From Alentia gelatinosa (Eukaryota > Annelida > Polychaeta > Phyllodocida > Polynoidae): 64,000 nucleotides of DNA. The translations under genes were made by a program, and so were the position numbers. The DNA lies in contig OX465590.1 of NCBI GenBank assembly GCA_950022655.1, positions 39,860,218 to 39,924,217 of the forward strand, given 5' to 3'. The notes below the pieces were generated by a model. That model did not search any database, had not been told where the DNA came from, and saw only the letters and a program-made list of their open reading frames with translations. Below, piece after piece: positions 49,871 to 60,835 of the stretch. The stretch's first letter is position 1; every line of letters starts with the position of its first letter.

Positions 49871-50414
49871 GACGTTAGGGCCCACCACCTTAAAGTCGAG
49901 ACGTTAGGGCCCACCCTATACACTGGGGGTGTGAAAGCCTCAGTTGCGCCTCGGCCGCATTGCAATGCCGTGGTCACACCTGTGGTGCCGGGAGGGAGAT
50001 GTGGCATAAATAGACGTTAGGGCCCACCTAATTTTGCATAATTGGTTAATGTTTGAATACTGGAGAAATCGACCTGTAAAAAACTTGACCCTTAATGAAC
50101 TTGACCCGTTTTAAACCTTCCCTACTTAAGCATCTCAACTATGAATAAATACCATATTTAGCAGTAAGTATAAGTAAGTAACCCTATCCCTAACCCTTAT
50201 CCTAAGCCTAACCCTATCCCTAAGCCTAACCCTTACCCTAACCCTAACCCTTTCCCTAACCCTATCCCTAACCCTTACCCTAACCCTAACCTTAACCCTA
50301 ACCCTAACCTTAAACCTAACCCTAACCCTAACCCTAGGTTGGCTCTAGGCGGGCCCTAACGTCCCGATGAGTGGGCCCTAACGTGCCGACTTTCGGGTGG
50401 TGGGCCCTAACGTC
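49871..50414. mobile_element. Foldback element with ACGTTAGGGCCCACC motifs and telomere-like core
   Basis: Inverted termini of 44 bp (49871-49914 and 50371-50414) each hold two copies of ACGTTAGGGCCCACC joined by an AGTCG-containing spacer. A further copy lies inside on each side (50014-50028, 50349-50362). The core 50164-50336 is a long degenerate CCCTAA array. Repeated subterminal motifs of this kind are typical transposase-binding sites, which is an inference here. No coding capacity. Confidence 0.65.
50164..50336 (+). repeat. Interstitial telomere-like array
   Basis: Mixed CCCTAA, CCCTATC and CCTTAAC units over about 170 bp, with the purest CCCTAA at the right end. Interstitial, enclosed by the foldback arms. 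Confidence 0.8.
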
Positions 50415-50612
50415 TACATACCCTCCGTGAGCCCGCTGTCACTCTGTCCCTCCTCTGTGTGTTGCCTGCGGTGATTGAAGACCCCTGTCCCAGCTTCAGC
50501 TCCACCTTGACACAGTCCCCCGACATCTCCGCGGTCAACACAGCTCTACGGCCCTGTTTATAGCTCTCTGTCGACTACAGCTGTCTCCCCTGACCTACAC
50601 GAAACCTTCACC
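50415..50612. other. Unassigned spacer
   Basis: No recognised feature. Confidence 0.3.
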
Positions 50613-50912
50613 TGGTGCACCCCTCTCATGAGATCTGTGGTATTCTGCACTCTCACTACGCTCTATAGGAGACAAGTTCTTAATGAACTAGACGTAGAGC
50701 CTTGAGAATCCACTGGCCTACCTCCCGTGCTAAAGACGTACATCAATGCGACCCAAAGATTCCTATAATCTCAATGATGCCACCTAGCCGGAATACTGTG
50801 TGCCAGTGGATTCTCAAGGCTTTAAGCCTAGTTTGCTAAAAATTCTTCTCCATATAGCATAGTGAGAACCTTGTACAGAATACCACTTAGATCTTATGAG
50901 AGGGGTGCTCCA
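50613..50912. mobile_element. Family O foldback MITE, copy 2
   Basis: TGGTGCACCCCTCTCATGAG and CTTATGAGAGGGGTGCTCCA. Inner arms TAGAGCCTTGAGAATCC and GATTCTCAAGGCTTTAAGCC. Confidence 0.7.
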
Positions 50913-51245
50913 GAAGGTGAACGCTGTTCAAGTCTGAGTTTCACAGGGCTTTCCTTTTACATATAAGGCCCGACGTCCACCTACTACAATAAACATTGAA
51001 GACTTAGAGAATACTGGCTTAGGCTACGTGGACATCGTTTTGTACGTGGTCCTAGGTCCAGTTATACGTCCTGAGCTCGTAGGTAGCTGATGATATTTTG
51101 TTATATCAAAGCAAAGGTCAAGGTGGAATTTTTACTATGTCAAAATTTCAAACAATTATTTTTTGATTTATTGAATTTTGTATATAAGTATCAATGATGC
51201 CTCAATGATGCCTGGAGGCATCAAGTTGCAGTTAAAGGTTTAAGA
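50913..51245. repeat. Lone family H end and degraded family M MITE
   Basis: TAAGGCCCGACGTCCACCTA at about 50969 is an H terminus. 51080-51245 ends with GATGCCTGGAGGCATC and TTAAAGGTTTAAG, a decayed piggyBac-like right end. Confidence 0.45.
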
Positions 51246-51519
51246 ACAGGTAGATATTCCCCCAGCTAATCATGCATGGCACGTAGGATATGCGTTTAAT
51301 ACACAGGGCAGGGAAGCAGGTGTGTAAGTGGCCACGGCACAGAGGAAAGGTGCACAGATCGATGGGAATAGTAGCTGAGATGTAAAGTGTCTGTGGACTG
51401 GGGGTCGACTGGGGCCGCTGAGGGGGTGGCTCTGGTCCGGTTACTGTATGAGGTGTACGGCTCAACTTACTGCTGCCTTATGAGGACTGCAGACACAGAC
51501 GTTGAGCTTCTCAGGACTT
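51246..51519. other. Unassigned spacer
   Basis: No supported gene. Confidence 0.3.
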
Positions 51520-52960
51520 CTGGTGTGCTCAGCAGCTCATAATCATACTCGGCTCTGCCACACCCACACCCACACACTACATAGTCATATAGAACTAGAT
51601 CAAGAATCGTATAACAAGACATACGCCATGAGATTGGATGCGGCGCAGTTGTCATTGACGCAAAGCCAAGTGACGATTATGGCGCATTCAAACGATTCCA
51701 GTATTGTTCATTAGCTGAGCAGCTCATGTGGGTCATTATACTCGGCTCTGCCACACCCACACATTACATAGTCATATAGAACTGGATCAAGAATCGTATA
51801 ACAAGACATTTGCATGAGATTGGATGCGGCACAGTCGTCATTGAGGCAAAGCCGGGTGACGATTATGGCACATTCAAATGAGTGGAGTATTGTTTATTAG
51901 CTGAGCAGGTCATGTTGGTAATCATACTCGGCTCTGCCACACCCACACACTACATAGTCATATAGAACTAGATCAAGAATCGTATAACAAGACATATGCC
52001 ATGAGATTGGATGCGGCACAGTCGTCATTGAGGCAAAGCCTGGTGACGATTATGGCACATTCAAACGATTCCAGTATTGTTTATTAGCTGAGCAACTCAT
52101 GTTGGTAATCATACCCAGCTCTGCCACACCCAAATACCTCATAGTCATATAGAACTGGATCGGGAATAGTATGAATAGACAATACTTAATGAGTTTCGGC
52201 AAAGCCGGGTAACGATTATGGCGCATTCAAACGAGTGGAGTATTGTTTTGTAGCTGAACAGCTCATGTGGGTAATTATACTCAGCTCTGGCACACCCACA
52301 CCCACACACTACATACTTATATAGAACTGGATCAAGAATCGTATAACAATACTCCACGAGATTGGATGCACTGCAGTTGTCATTGATGCAAAGCCGAGTG
52401 ACGATTATGGCACATTCAAATGAGTGGAGTATTGTTTATTATCTGAGCAACTCATAATTATAATCATAGAAATGAACAAGACAATACTCCATGAGATTGG
52501 ATGCACTACAATTATTATCGAGGTGAAACCGTGTGATGATTACGGCACATTCAAATGAGCGGAGTATTGTTTATTAGCTTTATGTGCAGCATTTGTCATT
52601 GAGGCAAAGCCGGGTGACGATTATGGCGCATTCAAACAAGTGGAGTATTGTTCATTAGCTGAGCAGCTCATGTAGGTATTCATACTCGGCTCTGCCACAC
52701 CCACACAGTACATCGTATAACAAGACAATACTCCACGAGATTGGATGCACTGCCGTCGTCATTGAGTGACGAGATTGGATGCACTACAATTATCATTGAG
52801 GTGAAACCGTGTGACAATTACGGCACATTCAAACGAGTGGAGTATAGTTTATTAGCTGAGCAGGTCATGTGGGTAATCATACTCGGCTCTGCCTCACCCA
52901 CACCCACACACTACATAGTCATATAGAACTGGATTGAGAATTGTATAACAAGGCAATACT
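51520..52960 (+). repeat. Tandem array of a palindromic repeat of about 190 bp (family K)
   Basis: About eight partly deleted units. Each has TAGCTGAGCAGCTCATG, ATCATACTCGGCTCTGCCAC, ATATAGAACTGGATCAAGAA, ACAATACTCCACGAGATTGG, GAGGCAAAGCCGGGTGACG and GAGTGGAGTATTGTTTATTA. The second half is the palindrome of the family A subfamily at 39770-39925, here amplified. Small open frames in it are artefacts. Confidence 0.8.
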
Positions 52961-53097
52961 CCATGAGACTACAATTATCATCGAGGTGAAACCATGTGAC
53001 CATTACGGCGCATTAAAACGAAGCTTCGTGAATTACTCTGCAGTCAAACGAGGTGGATTGTGGACCAAGTTATTTTCATTGAGTGCGTATCTGATTT
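52961..53097. repeat. Family A palindromic remnant
   Basis: GAATTACTCTGCAGTCAAAC..GAGGTGGATTGTGGACCAAG matches 22760-22810. Confidence 0.5.
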
Positions 53098-53235
53098 TAT
53101 CTCACCCCATATAACATTATTTATTAATAAAATGACTCACCCAATTAGCCATTGAGTATTGGATACACGAACTTCACGGCCGTGGAGTACGAGTTCCTAA
53201 TGTTAAGCCTATATAGAAAAATACTGGGGTGAGGT
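53098..53235 (-). mobile_element. Short family A MITE
   Basis: TTTATCTCACCCCATATAAC and GAGTTCCTAATGTTAAGCCT..ATACTGGGGTGAGGTAA form inverted ends. Matches 8605-8738. Confidence 0.65.
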
Positions 53236-53570
53236 AATATGAGAAAACGTGGTTACTGAGCCCGTACAGGTGGCTGTTCGAGGTCATTTGATGAAAAAAT
53301 ACGGCCCTATGCCGCAGGCTAGAGGGCCGTATTTTTCCATCAAATGACCGAGAACGGACACTGTACAGGCTCAGTCACTACGTTTTCTTATTACTATACA
53401 CCTCCTACTCGTTGAAAAATATGTTTTTATTAACTTTTCTGCACCTCAAAAAGCCACTGCTATTCACTACGGCCCGCTGCCATAGCGGGCGCGAACATTA
53501 TTTATACTGCACCCCCAGCAGCGGGCAGTGTTTCATACATGTTAGGCCATAGGTGTATAGTAATAGCACA
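53232..53570. mobile_element. Family Q foldback element, copy 2
   Basis: Near copy of 48980-49310: TACTGAGCCCGTACAGGTGG, ATACGGCCCTATGCCGCAGG, CTGTACAGGCTCAGTCACTA, CCGCTGCCATAGCGGGCGCG. Confidence 0.7.
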
Positions 53571-53984
53571 TACACACATTCATCCTACAGGTGACATCTG
53601 AACACTTGTTGCTTGTGACAACTGACTGAGTTTTCATGGTCATCCTAGACTCAATTATAGTAAAGATGTGCTTCCCACGTGATACCCTCACCTTCTCTTT
53701 CCCTCGGGGTGTGGGATTGTTTTGCATATCTTCAGGGGGAATAGTGTCTATAACCAAACCAATTGTTCATGGGATATCAGAGATCACATGACAGATAGGT
53801 CCAATGGGTGCCAAGCTCACATGTGGTACTGCATGATTAGTCCATGCACGCAAGCAAGCCTTGTCACAAACAGGTAGTGGTCTCAGCTGACGTACTTCCA
53901 TCAAAACTTCACCTTTGATTTTTATTATCATATTCCTTTTGCTGTTATTATATTACCTTTTACTTTCTAATTGACATTTGGAAA
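53571..53984. other. Unassigned spacer
   Basis: No recognised feature. Confidence 0.3.
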
Positions 53985-54345
53985 TAGAGGGAAACTATGT
54001 TCCTTTCACTGGTACTTGGTTTCCCTATTCCTATATACCTTCAACTGTGATTTAATAACGATAATTAGTATTATTTGCTCATCCACCATCAAACCTGAAG
54101 CCAGATCCAACCTTATCGAGTAACTTGACACTTTATGTTTACTCCCCACTGCGCTTTTCATATGAATATTGTAAGAAACAATCTGATTGGTCTAAATGTC
54201 AACCTTGGGTAGTATACGGCAACCTTGGGTAGTATACGGCAGCCTTGGGTAGTATCCATAAGTTACTCCACCCCCCAGAACGTGGTGTAAGCATAGAGTG
54301 TACAGCCATAGGTATATAGGAATAGGTCTTCTTTCATTATCATAT
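53985..54345. mobile_element. MITE with three internal 20-bp repeats
   Basis: Ends GGTTTCCCTATTCCTATATA..CCTTCAACTG and CATAGGTATATAGGAATAGG. GCAACCTTGGGTAGTATACG is repeated at 54199, 54219 and 54239. Relative of 23430-23645. Confidence 0.5.
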
Positions 54346-54879
54346 ACCTATGGCCATACGACCTATACATACTGCACACTGCAACCCATGACTTATTAAT
54401 GGCCGTACGTCACACTGTGACGTACGGGGTATGACACCACGTGACTAGGTAGAATCGCGCCATTTCTAGCTATATGATAATACGAAAACAGGCTGACTAT
54501 CTCTGATCGTCAAAATACTTGGTCATATCACCAATCAGATACATCCCTCTGCTTTCGGAATCTGATCAATAATTTCACCACGTATTTCTGACATAAGTAG
54601 ACAGTCAGCTAGTTTCCGTAGATTGTACCTATTGTACACACCTATCAGAACAGAGGAGATTCTAAACTCCTTTTACAAAACTTGAATTGTCAATTCGCTC
54701 TTGAGTTTCTTTAGAGTTGTCTTCAGCTTTCATCAGAAACCATTCTCCTAAATATGTCCCTGAACATCTACAAATACCCTTAGATCATTTTTATCTGTTT
54801 TTAACGAACATAATCAGACCTTGAAATATACGGAAACAGGGTTACTGTGGCTGTACGTGATAAATACGCGGTAAAATTG
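54346..54879. other. Unassigned spacer
   Basis: A small palindrome ACGTCACACTGTGACGT lies near 54408-54424; no gene. Confidence 0.3.
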
Positions 54880-54962
54880 ACGATAAAACGAACCAATGCC
54901 GCAGGTTCCCGACTGGAGATCCGTGCAAAACAATCAGCCAATGGAAACGGGCTTAAAACGTC
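54880..54962. repeat. Family V remnant
   Basis: GACGATAAAACGAACCAATG..CCGCAGGTTCCCGAC and CAGCCAATGGAAACGGGCTT. Confidence 0.5.
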
Positions 54963-54963
54963 T

Positions 54964-55268
54964 CCCCATACAGTGCCTGTAGATTCTGACACCTCTGTTG
55001 CCTCACACTGTGAGCCTCATAACAATCTCTCCATACAGTGCCTGTAGATACTAACACCTCTGTTTCCTCACAATGTGAGCCTCATACAGTCACTCCATAC
55101 AGTGACTGTAGACGGTGAGACCTCTGTTGCCTCACACTGTGAGCCTCATACAGTCTCTCAATACAGTGACTGTAGACGGTGAGACCTCTGTTTCCTCACA
55201 CTGTGAGCCTCATACAGTCTCTCAATACAGTGCCTGTAGATACTAACACCTCTGTTTCATCACACAGG
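54964..55268 (+). repeat. Minisatellite of about 63 bp, 5 units
   Basis: Unit CCATACAGTGCCTGTAGATA..CTAACACCTCTGTTTCCTCA..CACTGTGAGCCTCATACAGTC. Further units continue at 55556-55616 and 55891-55975, so other DNA has inserted into the array. Confidence 0.8.
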
Positions 55269-55555
55269 GATGTCAGTTGGGGTCATGAAAAAAAACGAGG
55301 AAATATTTTTCCTGTAGAATTTTCTGCCTCAGAGAAACTGAGAAAACATGGAAAACACATCATATTGGCCATGGATTGGGGCTTGGGTGTGTGGGAAGGT
55401 TTGAACCATTGTTAATCAATATGAATGAGGCCCAATTTATTCTCTCTTTCTTTTACAGAACAAAAAAATGATTATACAAACTGAAAATAAAAACAAGGAT
55501 TTTCTTGGAAAAGAGGAAAACTGCCATCCCTGATCACACAGTGGGTTTCATACAG
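55269..55555. other. Unassigned insert in the minisatellite
   Basis: No recognised feature; interrupts the array of about 63-bp units. Confidence 0.35.
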
Positions 55556-55616
55556 TCTCCCCATACAGAGCCTGTAGATACTGCCACATCTGTTTCCTAA
55601 CACAGTGAGCCTCGTG

Positions 55617-55890
55617 AACTCCTATCATAAGATCTCACACTCTGTAAGCCGTATTCCGTACTAGGTTCTCACTGCGCTCTTTGGGAGAAGAATTCTTAAC
55701 GAACTAGGCTTAGAGCCTTGAGAATCCATTGGCACACAGTATCCTTGCTAGGTGGCATCATTGAGATTATAAATCTTTTCAGTGGATTCTCAAGGTTCCA
55801 AGCCTAGTTCGTTATAAATCCTTCTCCTATAGAGCGTAGTAATAGTACAGAATACGACTTAGAGAGTGCGAGATCTTATGAGAGGGGTGC
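55617..55890. mobile_element. Family O foldback MITE, copy 3
   Basis: CCTATCATAAGATCTCACAC and GAGATCTTATGAGAGGGGTG. Inner AGGCTTAGAGCCTTGAGAAT and GATTCTCAAGGTTCCAAGCC. Inserted between minisatellite units. Confidence 0.7.
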
Positions 55891-55975
55891 CTCATTCTCT
55901 CTCACCATACAGTATCTGTACATACTGGGACCTCTTACAGTCTCTCAATACAGTGTCAGTAGATGCTGAAGCACT

Positions 55976-56562
55976 CATTGTCGAGCTGCTCAACAGGCAG
56001 GTGGTGAGTCAGAGCTCTTGACCAATGAGCTCGCGGTGACAGCGACGCCACCTGGTGTGTAGGCAGGTGAACTACCAGTAATTGATGGGCACCTGGTGAA
56101 GGGCAAACAGGGCTCCCTCCCATGATGGATGCCCTCAGGCTCCAGGGCCCTTTCGCGGAAGGTCAACAAAGCAGCCATCAGAGGCCCTTTCTCACCTGCG
56201 TGCTGAAGGTCTCTCTAGAAAGTATTTCCTCAACTGCCCTGCCATTGAAACTAACTATTAGGGGCTAGTGCAAAGAGTTCCGTGGTAAAGTTTTTAAGAT
56301 AAATCTCTCCATGTATAAAGGACATGAATTCTTTTATTTTTTTTATTTGAGTCAGTTCGCTTACATGATCAGTAGCGGTCTTCCACCTTCCCATGTTATA
56401 AAAAAAATAAAAAGATCAACACACACAACAGTTTACAGAATTTCAATCTATACATAGGTAGCTAATATAAATCTTCGTACAAACACAATGTTCATCTTAC
56501 AGTTACAGTGAGAACTAACACTAGCGGTAAACATGAATTATTGGTTGTTAGTGATTACCATT
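55976..56562. other. Unassigned spacer
   Basis: No recognised gene. The 62-codon frame at 55990-56178 shows no domain. Confidence 0.3.
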
Positions 56563-56784
56563 AAAGGCGTATCCCACTATCACGGTTTGAGCCTCCGACA
56601 CACTACGATAGCCTTACGACAAGCGTTCCGATGAAAAAATAAAATTTTTATCGGAAGGAACGGGTCTATCGTGAAAGCTAGACTCGTTCCTTTCGATAAA
56701 AATTTCATTTTTCCATCGGAACGCTTGCCGTAAGGCTATCGTAGTGTGTCGGAGGCTCAAATCGTGATAGTGGGATACGCCTTT
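56563..56784. mobile_element. Near-perfect 222-bp foldback MITE
   Basis: AAGGCGTATCCCACTATCAC...GGCTCAAATCGTGATAGTGG...GATACGCCTT; arms of about 95 bp (CCTCCGACACACTACGATAG / CTATCGTAGTGTGTCGGAGG). TA next to both ends. No internal gene. Confidence 0.75.
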
Positions 56785-57379
56785 TAGGTGTTTTTACAGT
56801 CTTGTCTCTTCTACATTACATGTGTGAACCTAGTTTGTTCAAAGCTAACTATAATATATCTAACTGAATAAAGCTAGGTAATGTTCCCAGGACGGTGCCA
56901 TTTTGACCACGAGTAGGTGTTCTCCACTGCTTGAGGCGAAAAAGGAGATGTTGTCTACAACTGGAGGTGCAAAAGTAAGTGAGTGATAATAGGCCACTGT
57001 CAGGAATCCCGAGTATAGAGCCTCTCATGTAAAACCAAATATGTCCTAGGTTTCATCTTTAAGTTATCCTATACTGAGGTGAGTGAAGAGACAAACGAGG
57101 AATTGTAAAACTTTCAAAGTCGGTTGAATTTTATGAAAATAAAGACTATATCTAGTGTATATCATTTCAGAAATATACAAATTCTAGTTTGTTAACAAAG
57201 AACTGGGACCCGTTTCACTATTTAAAAATCCGATCGTTGTTGGTCTCAGCGGCACTACAGCGGCAGTTTGTGTTTCAACACCTTATTGGTACAGCGAGCG
57301 GCACTTTGAACATAAGCGATTCACACAGGCCCTGCCCCGAGTACGCCCTGCTCTACACTGGCCGCCAGAGCTACACTAT
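56785..57379. other. Unassigned spacer
   Basis: No supported gene. The 101-codon frame at 57189-57494 enters the tandem array and has no domain. Confidence 0.3.
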
Positions 57380-57860
57380 GTTAAGTGATATTCACACGAT
57401 GGGATTAATATACCTCACAGGGTGTTTGTCTGAGACAAATCCTGCTGAGATTCTGTACCCGTTAAGTGGGATTCACACGGTGGGATTCATGTAGCTCACA
57501 GGGTGTTTGTCTGAGACAAATCCTGCTGAGATTCTGTACCGTGTGAAGTGGGTTTCACACGGTGGGATTAATGTACTTCACAGGGTGTTTGTCTGACACA
57601 ATTCCTGCTGAGATTCTGTACCCGTTAAGTGGGATTCACACGATGGGATTAATGTACCTCACAGGGTGTTTGTCTGACATAAATCCTGCTGAGATTCTGT
57701 ACCCTGTTAAGTAGGATTCACATGATAGGATTCGTGTACCTCACAGGGTGTTTGTCTGAGACAAATTCTGCTGAGATTCTGTACCCGTTAAGTGGGATTC
57801 ACAAGGTGGGATTCTTGCACCCCACAGGGTGTTTGCCTGAGAAATCCTGCGGCGATTCTG
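57380..57860 (-). repeat. 81-bp tandem repeat, 6 units (family I terminus)
   Basis: Unit GTTAAGTGGGATTCACACGG..TGGGATTCATGTACCTCACA..GGGTGTTTGTCTGAGACAAA..TCCTGCTGAGATTCTGTACC. It contains the whole terminal region of family I, in inverse orientation to 45248-45431. Confidence 0.85.
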
Positions 57861-58030
57861 TACTGGAATACAATTTCTTCGTCTAAATTGTAGTGTCCCA
57901 TTTCCCTGAGACCCATTTTTTCCCCGACAATTTTTGGCGATATTTACCCCTGAAAAGGAACAGAATCTCATGAGATTTTGAATCCTGTGAGGTACATGAA
58001 TCCCAACGTGTGAATTCCACTCTAGCTGTG
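57861..58030 (-). repeat. Family I MITE, remaining part
   Basis: GGCGATATTTACCCCTGAAA, AGGAACAGAATCTCATGAGA and the far terminus ATCCCAACGTGTGAATTCCA. Confidence 0.55.
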
Positions 58031-58502
58031 GTCGGGTTAAATCTTTGGGGACCTTTAACCAGCACTTGTAAGTGTCTCTTACTCTCCATCCAGATTGTCT
58101 GTACTGCTTGGAGAATGAGTAATTTTGTACTCACGAACCCAATTTAACTTGTTCTTATTTCCTTTAGTGTATATTAAAAAATAAATATATAATGAGTATA
58201 AGCTATCTCAATTTGTTAGGCTAATACTGTTTCCTATTAGATAGATCTGCTTTCAGAACTTAAATGGAACAAAAGTATTTGGTTTGAGGTGCACACCGCA
58301 GATACCGTAACTGCTTTAACCCGACCAGCCTGTTGGAGTGGAGACAGAGGTGGTGGCCCATCTAGCCCCGCTCATCCCCCGTTTACAGCCGGAAGCCTCC
58401 AGCTGGAGGTGTGGGAGGTCGCCAGGTGTCGCCGGGGTGTGGCTGAGCTGCTCATGAGTCGTTGTCCACGGCCTCAGTAATCACAACGCGACGACAGAGA
58501 AT
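58031..58502. other. Unassigned spacer
   Basis: No recognised feature. Confidence 0.3.
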
Positions 58503-58709
58503 TTATCCTAGCCCATCTAAATTACTTCAGCAAATTAAGAATTAACACAAAACTCACCGATAATCAGTGATAATCATTGGTCACTTTTCAAATGGCGTCA
58601 TTTGACAACTGTATCCCAATAGAGCGATAAATTTTATTTTCCTGCACCCTAGACCAAATGCAGTCCGCTAATGTTAAGCCTATGGAATTTTTTATTAGGG
58701 GTAGGATAA
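58503..58709 (-). mobile_element. Family B MITE, third copy
   Basis: On the minus strand: TTATCCTACCCCTAATAAAA, CATAGGCTTAACATTAGC, TCGCTCTATTGGGATACAGT, AAATGACGCCATTT, then about 60 bp absent from the other two copies, then AATTTAGATGGGCTAGGATAAA. The retained 60 bp suggest that the B copies at 3016 and 30837 carry an internal deletion. Confidence 0.7.
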
Positions 58710-59706
58710 TGCACTGAGTCTAACCCCCAAAGTCTACAGAATCACATTGAGGGGACAGAGTGCACTGAGTCCAGTCTAACCCCCAGAGTCTACAGAATCA
58801 CAGAGAGAGGACAGAGTGCACTGAGTCCAGTCTAACCCCCAAAGTCTACAGAATCACATTGAGGGGACAGAGTGCACTGAGTCCAGTCTAACCCCCAGAG
58901 ACTACAGAATCACAGAGAGAGAGGACAGAGTGCACTGAGTCCAGTCTAACCCCAGAGTCTACAGAATCACAGGGGGAGGACAGAGTGCACTGAGTCCAGT
59001 CTAACCCCAGAGACTACAGAATCACAGAGAGAGGACAGAGTGCACTGAGTCCAGTCTAACCCCCAGAGACTACAGAATCACAGAGAGAGGACAGAGTGCA
59101 CTGAGTCCAGTCTAACCCCCAGAGACTACAGAATCACAGAGAGAGGACAGAGTGCACTGAGTCCAGTCTAACCCCCAGAGTCTACAGAATCACATTGAGA
59201 GGACAGAGTGCACTGAGTCCAGTCTAACCCCAGAGACTACAGAATCACAGAGAGAGGACAGAGTGCACTGAGTCCAGTCTAACCCCAGAGACTACAGAAT
59301 CACAGGGAGAGGACAGAGTGCACTGAGTCCAGTCTAACCCCCAGAGTCTACAGAATCACATTGAGAGGACAGAGTGCACTGAGTCCAGTCTAACCCCAGA
59401 GACTACAGAATCACAGAGAGAGGACAGAGTGCACTGAGTCCAGTCTAACCCCTGAGACTACAGAATCACAGGGGGAGGACAGAGTGCACTGAGTCCAGTC
59501 TAACCCCCAGAGTCTACAGAATCACACAGTGAGGACAGAGTGCACTGAGTCCAGTCTAACCCCAGAGTCTACAGAATCACAGGGAGAGGACAGAGTGCAC
59601 TGAGTCCAGTCTAACCCCCAGAGACTACAGAATCACAGAGAGAGGACAGAGTGCACTGAGTCCAGTCTAACCCCCAGAGTCTACAGAATCACAGGGGGAG
59701 GACAGA
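58710..59706 (+). repeat. 56-bp satellite, about 18 units
   Basis: Unit TGCACTGAGTCCAGTCTAAC..CCCCAGAGTCTACAGAATCA..CAGAGAGAGGACAGAG. Units differ mainly at AGAGA/GGGGA/TTGAG before GGACAG. It starts exactly at the end of the B element and ends at a family A element. Confidence 0.9.
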
Positions 59707-60002
59707 AGAAGAAACCAAAACGTTTTGGTCAAAGTTATTGTTCCCCACGTGTTCGATGCAGAATAAAAAGACTGAGGCGACAGCAGAGTGAATATTGCTT
59801 AGCGTTCAAATGAGTTGGAAAATGACAGATTTTACCTAAAATAGTTGCTTTTTATATTTGTCTCACCCCTGTATACACACAAACAAAGGAGGGATGACAC
59901 ACAGGATGCAGACCATAGAGAACGGACTGCAATACTAATAGGGACGACAAGAACGAGTTCCCAATGTAAAGCCTATGGTACAAAAATACCAGGGGTGAGA
60001 TG
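59707..60002 (+). mobile_element. Family A MITE, copy with both halves
   Basis: GAAACCAAAACGTTTTGGTC, GCTTAGCGTTCAAATGAGTT, TTGTCTCACCCCTGTATACA and CCAATGTAAAGCCTATGG..AATACCAGGGGTGAGATGA. Confidence 0.65.
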
Positions 60003-60004
60003 AT

Positions 60005-60389
60005 TAAGAAGAAACCAAACCGTTTTGGTCAATGTCATCGTTCTCCACGAGTTTGATGTAGAATTATATGAATGAGGCGACAGCGGAGTTAATATCACAT
60101 AGCGTTCAAACTTTTACCTAAACTAGTTGCTTTCTGTATTCATGTCGCCCCTGTATACACTAAAAGAAGGGATGACCCACAGGGTATAGACCATGGAGAA
60201 AAAACTGTAATACTCATAGGGGCATGGGATAAAAGAGGTGAAGCCAATTGAATATTGCGTAGCGTTCAAACGACTAGGAAAATAACAGATTTGACCATAA
60301 AAAGACGCTTTCTGTATTCAACTCAGCCCTGGAGAAACTTAAGGAAAGGACACCAGATACATGACGTCATAGACCATGAAGAACAAACT
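60005..60389 (+). mobile_element. Two further family A copies in tandem
   Basis: GAAACCAAACCGTTTTGGTC starts one; AGGTGAAGCCAATTGAATAT at 60236 starts a second that is cut at 60389 by a LINE tail and resumes at 60777-60835 (CATGGAAAATCAGTTACCAA..ACCAGGGGTGAGATA). Confidence 0.6.
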
Positions 60390-60776
60390 GTAAGAGAAAA
60401 TTGTGTGGTAAACCAAACAAGACAAACAAGAAGTTCTAAGAAGATCTGCTTTAAGACAGAAAAAAACACAAACTGAAAAGTTTTAAAAATCTGCAATTTA
60501 CGTTGGAACTAAGCTCTGGGAGAAGCTACCACTAAATGTTCAAGAAAGACGCTATGGTGATAGTTTTAAAATGCATGTTAAAGAATTTTTGATAAAGTAG
60601 GATAAAACTACCTCTTGTGCTTATTCACATATTTACATGTTGCATATTTTTCAATTTATTACATTATATGATTTGTACACGCTTGTTCGTATGTTGTACG
60701 GAAGATCCCATCGTAAGATGTGAGTACACATACTTGTAGATTTGTTGAATAAACACTTCTTGATAAAAAAAAAAAA
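60390..60776 (+). pseudogene. 3' end of a non-LTR retrotransposon (LINE), 5'-truncated
   Basis: A 33-codon frame ending in TAG at 60598-60600 encodes the C-terminal tail typical of CR1/Jockey-like reverse transcriptase ORFs: GTKLWEKLPLNV from codon 2, then SFK..VKEFLIK. Upstream, residues NQTRQTRSSKK lie in another frame, and a stop separates the two, so the ORF is broken. A 3' UTR of about 165 bp follows, with AATAAA at 60748-60753 and an A12 tail at 60765-60776. It interrupts a family A element, which sets both borders. The superfamily is a guess from the LW..LP...FK pattern. Confidence 0.6.
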
Positions 60777-60835
60777 GCATGGAAAATCAGTTACCAATGT
60801 TAAGCATTTGAGAAAAAAATACCAGGGGTGAGATA

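Noticed and set aside
50164..50336. Chromosome end
   Set aside because: The CCCTAA array is degenerate, short and followed by 13 kb of ordinary sequence; it lies inside a foldback element.
58710..59706. Possible CRISPR-like or coding repeat array
   Set aside because: A 56-bp satellite with head-to-tail identical units and no spacers or open frame.
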